From a virus: DNA of 60,727 bases. Under the pieces are notes generated by a model. It worked only from the letters and a program-made list of their open reading frames with translations, did not search any database and was not told where the DNA came from. The position numbers and the translations under genes are program-made. Each line of letters opens with the position of its first letter. Position 1 is the stretch's first letter. Below are positions 54,550-60,727 of the stretch, in pieces. The stretch spans positions 1 to 60,727 of IMG/VR virus record IMGVR_UViG_3300032323_001975; one strand, 5' to 3'.

Positions 54550-55428
54550 TTGAAACATAACTATCTTAACAATCGAGATATACTTAAAGAAATTCATAAA
54601 AGTAAAATGACTTACTGTAGTTTTGCTTCGCCCGGCGATGCACACTATGATATTATACTTGACAGCCTATCAAAAATTAATCGAAACACTATTGCCGAAG
54701 CACGTAGATTACGTGCAGATCGTTTAGCCAGGGTAAATTACGAACAGGCACAGGCACAAACTACAGATAAACTAAGATTAGATGACTTTAGCATTGATCC
54801 TAAAAAAATCCCGGATACCGAGATAGTTTTTAGAATATCCACGTGGGAGCATGTCCCCATAGATAACAGCAAAAAGAAAAAAGCCCCAGACCCATCAGAT
54901 GAAGAATCTATTCATACTGAATACGACCTAGATGACGCTGTTCCAACAACAGCCAAGTATGTTAAGATTAATTTTCCTCCGTTTAAACATTATAAAATTA
55001 CAGATAAAAAAATACCATATTGCGTTGGAATAAGCCACTGGAAGGGTGACATAGATAAAGGAAGTTTTTGTCGAGATCATGGCACCATGACCCCAAAACT
55101 AGCACATATGTTTATAAAATTATGTGAACGTTATGCTACACGCAGCAATTGGCGAGGCTACACTTATAATGATGAAATGCGTAGTCAAGCATTACTACAG
55201 TTATCTCAGATAGGATTACAATTTGATGAAAGCAAGAGTCAGAACCCGTTCGCTTATTACACTGCCGCTATCACTAATAGTTTTACTAGAGTTCTTAATA
55301 TCGAAAAACGCAACCAAAACTTACGAGATGATATTCTTGAAATGAACGGTTTGACTCCCAGCTATACTAGACAAGGTATGGGATCGTGGGGCGGAGGCTC
55401 GCCTTCTGGTGATTACAACGACGATTGA
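54550..55428 (+). CDS. gp55: Late-transcription sigma factor gp55
   Basis: A 292-residue gp55 homologue, which replaces the host sigma factor and recognises late boxes. The N-terminus NYLNNRDILKEI and the C-terminal block MFIKLCERYATRSNWRGYTY, NDEMRSQALLQLSQIG and NPFAYYTAAITNSFTRVLN match the sigma region 2 core of marine gp55 proteins. The start is TTG at 54550: AAAGGAAAC sits seven bases upstream, and the conserved NYLNN lies before the first ATG (54607). It is much longer than T4 gp55 (185) because of an insertion of roughly 130 residues after the N-terminus, with a basic-acidic stretch KKKKAPDPSDEESIH. Confidence 0.9.
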   Translation: MKHNYLNNRDILKEIHKSKMTYCSFASPGDAHYDIILDSLSKINRNTIAEARRLRADRLARVNYEQAQAQTTDKLRLDDFSIDPKKIPDTEIVFRISTWEHVPIDNSKKKKAPDPSDEESIHTEYDLDDAVPTTAKYVKINFPPFKHYKITDKKIPYCVGISHWKGDIDKGSFCRDHGTMTPKLAHMFIKLCERYATRSNWRGYTYNDEMRSQALLQLSQIGLQFDESKSQNPFAYYTAAITNSFTRVLNIEKRNQNLRDDILEMNGLTPSYTRQGMGSWGGGSPSGDYNDD

Positions 55429-55466
55429 GTTTGACTTCGCTAATTATAAAAGTGTAAACTATACAG

Positions 55467-56486
55467 ATGTCTAATCTTTTTAAACGAGCAGCAGTCTGCA
55501 CAGATATACATTTTGGATTAAAAAGCAACAGTCAAACACACAATGATGATTGTTTGAATTTCATAAAATGGTTTACTCAAAAGGCCAAAGAAGAAGGATG
55601 TGAAACTGCGTTCTTTCTTGGGGACTGGCATAATAATCGAGCATCGATCAACATTGTCACTCTAAACTATAGCCTCAAGGCCCTGGAGCATTTGAATGAC
55701 AATTTTGAAGCTGTTTATTTTATTCCTGGCAATCACGATCTTTATTATCGCGACAAACGTGATGTCCAAAGTGTGGCGTGGGCACGGAACTTACCTAACA
55801 TTCATATTTGTAATGATTGGTATATCAGTGGCGACGTGGTTATTGCTCCTTGGTTGGTTGGTGACGATTATAAGCGAATCCCTAAGCTGACGGCCAAATA
55901 CATGTTTGGACATTTCGAACTGCCTACGTTTTACATGAATGCCATGGTTCAAATGCCCGATCACGGTGATGTCAAAAGAGAAGACTTTCATGGTGTTGAA
56001 CATGTATTCACCGGACATTTTCACAAACGACAAACACAAAAGAACATTACATACATTGGCAATTGCTTTCCACACAACTACGCAGACAACCATGACGACG
56101 AGCGTGGGATGATGATTCTAGAGTGGGGTGCTGAACCAGAGTATCATGCTTGGCCTGATCAACCCAGATACCGTGTGTATCAGTTGAGCGATGTACTTAC
56201 AAATACAGAAAAATTATTAAGTTCAGGAATGCATGTGCGTGTTAATCTTGACGTAGATATCAGTTACGAAGAAGCAACTTTTATCAAAGAAACATTTGTC
56301 AATACTTACAATCTCAGAGAGATAACTCTTATTCCGCAAAAAGTAGTTAGCGAAGACATCAATTACGATATTACCGGAAACATCATGTTTGAAAGTGTGG
56401 ATACCATTGTTACCAATCAACTCACAAATATTCAAAGCGAGCAGTATGATAAAACACTATTGCTTGACATTTACAGAAATCTTTAA
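55467..56486 (+). CDS. gp47: Recombination endonuclease subunit gp47 (Mre11/SbcD-like)
   Basis: A 339-residue metallophosphoesterase, the same length as T4 gp47. It forms the nuclease complex with gp46 for end resection in recombination-dependent replication. Motifs are CTDIHFG (D13, H15), FFLGDWHNNR, FIPGNHDLY, APWLVG and VFTGHFHKRQ, the ordered Mre11 phosphodiesterase set. The 38-base gap before it contains TTGACT and TAAACT 18 bases apart, a weak promoter possibility. Its TAA overlaps the next ATG (TAATG). The partner gp46 begins about 4 kb later, separated by five sugar genes. Confidence 0.94.
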   Translation: MSNLFKRAAVCTDIHFGLKSNSQTHNDDCLNFIKWFTQKAKEEGCETAFFLGDWHNNRASINIVTLNYSLKALEHLNDNFEAVYFIPGNHDLYYRDKRDVQSVAWARNLPNIHICNDWYISGDVVIAPWLVGDDYKRIPKLTAKYMFGHFELPTFYMNAMVQMPDHGDVKREDFHGVEHVFTGHFHKRQTQKNITYIGNCFPHNYADNHDDERGMMILEWGAEPEYHAWPDQPRYRVYQLSDVLTNTEKLLSSGMHVRVNLDVDISYEEATFIKETFVNTYNLREITLIPQKVVSEDINYDITGNIMFESVDTIVTNQLTNIQSEQYDKTLLLDIYRNL

Positions 56487-57148
56487 TGCACGATATAAAA
56501 CGCAATGATATCGCAAAACTAACTGAACTTGGTTTAGAGTTTGATCAACCATGGATGGTAGTTGATCATTTTGAAAAAATTATTGCGGAATATTTTGGAT
56601 CACCTTATGCAGTCGCAGTTGATTGTTGCACTCATGGAATTGAACTAGTATTAAGGCTACTGCCTCGTGTGACAAGCAAAGTGAAACTACCGGCTCACAC
56701 GTACATGAGTGTTCCGATGACGTTGGAAATTTTAGGTATTGAATATCAATTCACAAATGAAAAATGGCATGAACATTATACCTTAGATCCATATCCAATT
56801 GTGGATGCCGCCACTCAGTGGAGAGAAAACTCGTATCAGCCTGGTACTTACACTGTTATTAGTTTCCAATATCAAAAACACCTGGCGATAGGACGCGGTG
56901 GCATGATATTGTTGGATGATTATCAACATTACAACCAACTTCAGCACATGGTAAGAGATGGGCGAGATAGAACACTCAGTCATGTTGTGGATAATGTAAA
57001 AACACTTGGCTTTCATTACTACCTAACGCCCGAAGATGCAGCCCGTGGAATAAAACTTTTCCACTTGTTAAAACACAGTCCCTGGCAGAGCTGGAACTGG
57101 CAAAACTACACTGATTTAAGAACCAAGGAGTTTTTTTATGGCAAATAA
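56486..57148 (+). CDS. Short DegT-family aminotransferase-like protein
   Basis: A 220-residue protein with the core of DegT/DnrJ aminotransferases: AVAVDCCTHGIELVLRLLP (phosphate binding), PAHTYMSVPMTLEI, the cofactor aspartate D107 (IVDAATQW) and the PLP lysine K131 (SFQYQKHLAIGRGG). Normal members have about 370 residues, so the C-terminal domain that completes the substrate pocket is missing, with no sign of a frameshift remnant after it. It may be a compact phage form or act with another chain. It overlaps gp47 by one base and the next gene by 11. Confidence 0.75.
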   Translation: MHDIKRNDIAKLTELGLEFDQPWMVVDHFEKIIAEYFGSPYAVAVDCCTHGIELVLRLLPRVTSKVKLPAHTYMSVPMTLEILGIEYQFTNEKWHEHYTLDPYPIVDAATQWRENSYQPGTYTVISFQYQKHLAIGRGGMILLDDYQHYNQLQHMVRDGRDRTLSHVVDNVKTLGFHYYLTPEDAARGIKLFHLLKHSPWQSWNWQNYTDLRTKEFFYGK

Positions 57149-57650
57149 CTCCGGACATATAGATCCCTGGTGGGATCCTGAACAAATCAAAAATCTAAAA
57201 TTCAAATTAGATTTTCATAAAGATTCTGACCTTCTACAAAAATATTTAAATGCAGGGCACAGCAAAGATCATATTGCAATTTGGAACTATTTTGAACCTA
57301 ATCCCATGCCTGGGGATATTTCAATTTTTTATAATTATTTTCCAGAATTGAAAAAAATTGCTGTTGCAATTAACAAGCTGACACCTGGCACATACTTGCC
57401 GTTCCATAAAGATCTTTATGAACGATATTGTACAATACACCAAGTAAAAAACATCAAAAAAATTAAAAGAATAATCGTTATGATTGAAGATGCATTAGAC
57501 GGACAAATCTTTCAGGTGGGCAATCAAACTATGACCAATTGGCTGGCAGGTGATTGGATCAGTTGGCAAGGCGATCAAGCACATGCCACATACAATCTTG
57601 CATTGCAAGATAGATACGCATGGCAAATTACCGGGGTGCTCGAGTCGTGA
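57138..57650 (+). CDS. Aspartyl/asparaginyl-hydroxylase-like oxygenase
   Basis: A 170-residue double-stranded beta-helix protein with the Fe(II)/2OG set H90-x-D92 (LPFHKDLYERY), H149 (QAHATYN) and R159 (DRYAWQITG), in the order of aspartyl/asparaginyl beta-hydroxylases. It likely hydroxylates a small molecule or protein side chain. The start ATG lies in the end of the short aminotransferase and has GGAG upstream (AAGGAG at 57125-57130). It is the second oxygenase in the window; the other (2260-2853) also neighbours a DegT gene and an epimerase. Confidence 0.7.
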   Translation: MANNSGHIDPWWDPEQIKNLKFKLDFHKDSDLLQKYLNAGHSKDHIAIWNYFEPNPMPGDISIFYNYFPELKKIAVAINKLTPGTYLPFHKDLYERYCTIHQVKNIKKIKRIIVMIEDALDGQIFQVGNQTMTNWLAGDWISWQGDQAHATYNLALQDRYAWQITGVLES

Positions 57651-58393
57651 TTTCGATAGTTGGATACGGTATTGTAGGACAAGCCACGCACGTTGGTTTG
57701 TTGGACAATCACGAGGTAACAATTCTTGACACTGCCAATGAAAAATTCCGTCAAACAGTTGTAGAAAATATGCATATTATTTTTATCTGTTTGCCATCTG
57801 ATAATGCCTATGATTTAAAAAATATTTTAGACACTTGTAAAACATTGCAAGTGTGCAACCCTGATGCAGAATTTGTGATAAGAAGCACAATACCGTTGTC
57901 GTTTATTGATACTATGTCAAACAACATAGATAGGTGGAGTTATTGTCCAGAATTTTTACGAGAAAGACATTGGAAAACAGACTGTTTGATTGAACCAATA
58001 ATTATTGGATGCAGGCAACCAAGTTTATTGATAAAACAATTGGCCTATAAAAAATTTAACACCATGACCATTCACGAAGCTGCCACATTAAAATTAGCAC
58101 TCAACTGCTTCAACTCATTGCGTGTGGTTTTTGCAAATCATATCTATAACATTTGCCAAACTAACGGAACAGATTATGACACAGTAAAAAAAGAACTGGC
58201 AAGCAAAATTGATTCTAGCGAACAAAGTTATTTGGAAGTAAATGAACTACTAAGAGGATTTGGGGGCAAGTGCTTGCCAAAAGATTTAGATCTATTGATA
58301 GATGATTTTTCAAGTTTCAATTTGCCACAAAGTCTTTTGAGTGCAATTCAGCAGGATAACAAATTATGGCCAATCACTGTTCGAGAAGACTAA
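57647..58393 (+). CDS. Short nucleotide-sugar dehydrogenase (UDP-glucose dehydrogenase family)
   Basis: A 248-residue protein with the N-terminal NAD-binding motif GYGIVG (residues 6-11), the central domain LKLALNCFNSLRVVFANH and the catalytic-cysteine motif GGKCLPKD (C209). These are hallmarks of enzymes oxidising UDP-sugars to uronic acids. Normal enzymes have 390-450 residues; here the C-terminal UDP-binding domain is absent. I choose the GTG at 57647, which overlaps the previous stop (GTGA). An ATG at 57620 would add nine residues and overlap by 31 bases. It is either a compact variant or a dehydrogenase of an altered substrate. Confidence 0.82.
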   Translation: MISIVGYGIVGQATHVGLLDNHEVTILDTANEKFRQTVVENMHIIFICLPSDNAYDLKNILDTCKTLQVCNPDAEFVIRSTIPLSFIDTMSNNIDRWSYCPEFLRERHWKTDCLIEPIIIGCRQPSLLIKQLAYKKFNTMTIHEAATLKLALNCFNSLRVVFANHIYNICQTNGTDYDTVKKELASKIDSSEQSYLEVNELLRGFGGKCLPKDLDLLIDDFSSFNLPQSLLSAIQQDNKLWPITVRED

Positions 58394-58394
58394 C

Positions 58395-59282
58395 ATGAAA
58401 TGTTTGGTAACTGGTGCCAGCGGCTTGTTAGGGCACGAAATTTGTAGGCAGTTGAAAAATTCAGACAATCAAGTGTGGGCCATTGACAATGGTTTTAGAA
58501 GCGATCTTAAGCCGCAATGTGATGTTTTTATACAAGACAATTTGGCAGATTGCTTAGATACCTTGCCCCTTGATTTTGATGTGATTTATCACATGGCGGC
58601 CATAAATGGTACTGATTATTTTTATTCAATGCCATTGACTGTGTTAGCGAACAATTTAAATTGTGATTTAAAATTGTTTGGCTGGGCTGAAAAATGTACA
58701 AGTTTAACCTGTCTAGTTTATGCCAGCAGCAGTGAAGTGGTTGCTGGATCTACAGAAAATGGCATTCCAGAAAAAACAACAGTCACAATTGATAATATTC
58801 ATAATGCAAGATGGAGTTATAGACTGCCCAAAATAGTTGCTGAAAATTATCTAGCCAACAGCAATTTGCCTTGGATGATTGTAAGATATTTTAATGTGTA
58901 TGGACCTTTGAGCAGGTCTGGCCATTTTGTGGCTGATCAAATTAGTAATCAAACAAAAGGAGTCTTTAAAGTAATTGGGCCACAAGAAACTAGAAGTTTT
59001 TGTTTTGTGAATGATGCGATACATGCAACAATAGCTTTGACTGGCAAGGCAAACGGTCAAATTGTAAATGTTGGAAGCGACGAAGAAATACCTATACTCG
59101 ATGCTGCTAAGATTATCAGTGAAAGTTTAAATATTGTTGATCCCACTTGGGTGCTTTTACCTGGACGATCTGGCAGTAGTTTAAAGAGAGTGCCAGATAT
59201 TTCTTTGTTAAAAACACTATTACCAACTTATCAGTGTAGATCCTTTAGTCAAGGTATTCAACAAACAGTTCAAAGTTTATGA
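58395..59282 (+). CDS. NAD-dependent epimerase/dehydratase (extended SDR)
   Basis: A 295-residue SDR with GASGLLG (residues 7-13), YASSSEVVAG, the catalytic Y142/K146 (YRLPK) and RYFNVYGP, typical of nucleotide-sugar epimerases, dehydratases and decarboxylases. The ATG at 58395 follows the dehydrogenase stop by one base, and the Rossmann strand begins at residue 2; an upstream ATG at 58341 would overlap needlessly. A decarboxylase of UDP-glucuronate (UXS type) is possible since it follows a dehydrogenase, but the sequence does not settle it. Confidence 0.87.
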   Translation: MKCLVTGASGLLGHEICRQLKNSDNQVWAIDNGFRSDLKPQCDVFIQDNLADCLDTLPLDFDVIYHMAAINGTDYFYSMPLTVLANNLNCDLKLFGWAEKCTSLTCLVYASSSEVVAGSTENGIPEKTTVTIDNIHNARWSYRLPKIVAENYLANSNLPWMIVRYFNVYGPLSRSGHFVADQISNQTKGVFKVIGPQETRSFCFVNDAIHATIALTGKANGQIVNVGSDEEIPILDAAKIISESLNIVDPTWVLLPGRSGSSLKRVPDISLLKTLLPTYQCRSFSQGIQQTVQSL

Positions 59283-60442
59283 GTACTGATATTGAAAAAA
59301 TCTTAAAGAATTATTTTGAGTTTGATGGCATTTTTAATTTGCTAGATTATGACTATCGAATGATAGATCTTTACAATGAAATAAAACGGCTTAAGAAAAA
59401 CTTTTATAATGCAAATTATCGTTTCGTTTTTTTACATTATGACACAGAATATTACATAACCAATGATGAGCCCGGTTTAACTTTGAGAAACTTACAAAGA
59501 TTGTTGGTTTCTCTAGATATACCAAACTATTTTTGTTTGATACTAACGCAGCAAAACATAGGCAATCAACTTGAAAAGTTACGTATCCAAGAAACCAACG
59601 ATGATTGCACTATTTCACACATTGTAAATGGCCTGCAGCCCTTGATCCATTTCAAAGTGGATGATGTAAATAACAATGTGGGATCTATCACAAAAAAATT
59701 TATTTGTTTAAATGGTGTCAAACGATTTCATAGAGCAGTGCTATATTCAATGTTGGCCAGTAAAAACTTGCTCGATCAAGGTATAGTAAGTTATGGAGCA
59801 TTTAGTGACCCAAAACCAAAAAAAATAAATTTGTTGTCTAATAGAAATACTGTTTGTCCTCCATCATTGAGATTTTTATATGCTACCAATTCTAGTAGAA
59901 TTAATGACATGTGGGTAGTAAAGGACAAGGAGGTGATAGAACTTTTGAAAAACACCAACTTAGAAGATGAGTTTAAAAATTTCAAAGACACATACGGAAG
60001 ATATCGAGATCCGGCGGTGAAATTATCTCAACATGCATTTTTATATGTGATCACCGAAAGTGCATTTGATTACCCTACTTATGTCATGGGAGAAAAAACA
60101 TTTAAACCAATCATTGCCAAAAGACCATTTGTATTAATGTCAAGTTACGGCAGTTTGCAAATACTAAAAGATTTTGGATTTAAAACTTTTGATTCGTGGT
60201 GGGACGAGAGTTATGATAACATACAAGATCCTACACAAAGATGTAAAAAAATTGTATCAATAATTGAATACATATCCAGTAAATCCATGTCTGACTTACA
60301 ACACATGTATGCTGACATGCAAGAAATTGTAGATTACAATTTCAATTATTATAAAAATGAATTTTGTAATAACGAAATTAATAAATTACAAAAAAATTGT
60401 TTTAGTAATATAATGAACGGACAAAAAAACAACCATATGTGA
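59279..60442 (+). CDS. GT10-like glycosyltransferase family protein
   Basis: A 387-residue member of the four-protein family, last gene of the sugar cassette, overlapping the epimerase stop by ATGA. The core reads MGEKTFKPIIAKRPFVLMS (E272/K273) then FGFKTFDSWWDESYDNI and DPTQRCKKIVSII. The position after dehydrogenase and epimerase genes fits use of the nucleotide sugar they make. It has no membrane segment. The N-terminal half is unlike the other copies. Confidence 0.68.
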   Translation: MSTDIEKILKNYFEFDGIFNLLDYDYRMIDLYNEIKRLKKNFYNANYRFVFLHYDTEYYITNDEPGLTLRNLQRLLVSLDIPNYFCLILTQQNIGNQLEKLRIQETNDDCTISHIVNGLQPLIHFKVDDVNNNVGSITKKFICLNGVKRFHRAVLYSMLASKNLLDQGIVSYGAFSDPKPKKINLLSNRNTVCPPSLRFLYATNSSRINDMWVVKDKEVIELLKNTNLEDEFKNFKDTYGRYRDPAVKLSQHAFLYVITESAFDYPTYVMGEKTFKPIIAKRPFVLMSSYGSLQILKDFGFKTFDSWWDESYDNIQDPTQRCKKIVSIIEYISSKSMSDLQHMYADMQEIVDYNFNYYKNEFCNNEINKLQKNCFSNIMNGQKNNHM

Positions 60443-60523
60443 AGACAAATCAAAAGTATTGTTTTTGAAAACAACTATCAAAAACGTTTGAATTCATGTG
60501 CAAATATGTTAAAGTTATAACTT

Positions 60524-60727
60524 ATGTTACAAATAAAAAATTTAACAGTTAAGAATTTTATGAGCGTGGGCAATGCCACGCAAGCAGTGAACTTTGATCG
60601 AAAAGATCTTACACTTGTTCTTGGAGAAAATTTAGACCTTGGAGGTGACGGATCTCGCAACGGTACAGGTAAAACTACCATTATCAATGCCTTGAGCTAT
60701 GGGCTGTATGGTAGTGCGCTCACCAAC
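60524..60727 (+). CDS. gp46: Recombination endonuclease subunit gp46 (Rad50/SbcC-like), 5' part
   Basis: The first 68 codons of the gp46 ATPase, cut by the window edge. MLQIKNLTVKNFMSVGNATQ and the Walker A segment SRNGTGKTTIINALSYGLYG (K50) are diagnostic of SMC/Rad50-type phage recombination proteins. It partners gp47 at 55467-56486. The 81 bases before it contain only a weak AT-rich hairpin (60459-60474) and a poor promoter match (TTGAAT, 16 bases, TAAAGT). Confidence 0.92.
   Translation, partial: MLQIKNLTVKNFMSVGNATQAVNFDRKDLTLVLGENLDLGGDGSRNGTGKTTIINALSYGLYGSALTN

Noticed and set aside
55431-55460. TTGACT and TAAACT, 18 bases apart, before gp47
   Set aside because: The -10 would end six bases before the ATG, leaving almost no leader, and the -10 match is weak; kept only as a note on gp47.
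60459-60474. TTGTTTT/AAAACAA hairpin before gp46 as a terminator
   Set aside because: All AT apart from one pair, with a two-base loop; not stable enough to claim.
1-60727. tRNA genes, CRISPR arrays, integrases, transposases and introns
   Set aside because: No gap is large enough to hold most of them, and none of their motifs was seen by eye; a tRNA scan was not possible here.

Overview
This window looks like part of the genome of a large T4-like marine myovirus, close to the cyanophage and pelagiphage T4-likes. The evidence is a contiguous T4-type baseplate block (homologues of gp48, gp53, gp5, gp25 and gp6), the late sigma factor gp55, and both subunits of the recombination nuclease (gp47 complete, gp46 cut by the window end). 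The DNA is AT-rich and almost entirely coding. Most neighbouring genes overlap as ATGA or by a few tens of bases. No rRNA, tRNA, CRISPR array, insertion sequence or attachment site was seen, and no photosynthesis gene lies in this stretch, so the host cannot be named from it.

Layout. (1) 1-3950, plus strand: the end of an unknown gene, thymidylate synthase, a small unknown gene, then an NAD-dependent epimerase, an Fe(II)/2-oxoglutarate oxygenase and a DegT-type aminotransferase. (2) 3981-8680, mixed strands and locally very AT-rich: two glycosyltransferase-like genes on the plus strand flank an 872-residue repeat protein on the minus strand. (3) 24544-8649, minus strand: a 16 kb modification cluster. 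In transcription order it holds a small unknown gene, two GT-A-like genes, a small unknown gene, a GT-A-like gene, a sulfotransferase, a GT10-like gene, five tandem radical SAM genes, an unknown gene, an SGNH hydrolase, a 33-codon gene, a second SGNH hydrolase, a NodU-type carbamoyltransferase, an APS-kinase-like gene and a dCMP deaminase. It appears to start from a near-consensus sigma70 promoter (TTGACA, 17 bp, TATATT) whose -10 lies inside a perfect 9-bp inverted repeat. (4) 54480-24605, minus strand: late virion genes in three blocks, each preceded by a NATAAATA late-promoter box. They include a 4235-residue structural protein with FG-GAP-like repeats and two tail fibres with a shared N-terminal domain. 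(5) 54550-60727, plus strand: gp55, gp47, a five-gene sugar cassette (small DegT, oxygenase-like, short nucleotide-sugar dehydrogenase, epimerase, GT10-like) and the start of gp46.

How it may work together. gp55 would direct transcription of the baseplate and fibre genes from the late boxes. gp46/47 serve recombination-dependent replication. ThyA and dCMP deaminase supply dTMP. The rest is an unusually large set of enzymes for building and decorating glycans or other small molecules: sugar epimerases, aminotransferases, hydroxylases, glycosyltransferases, and carbamoyl and sulfate transfer with a possible PAPS-supply kinase. The five adjacent twitch-type radical SAM genes, with the unknown 364-residue protein next to them, are the best candidate for an undescribed system. 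Their substrate cannot be read from sequence. All functional calls rest on motif recognition by eye; no database search was run.
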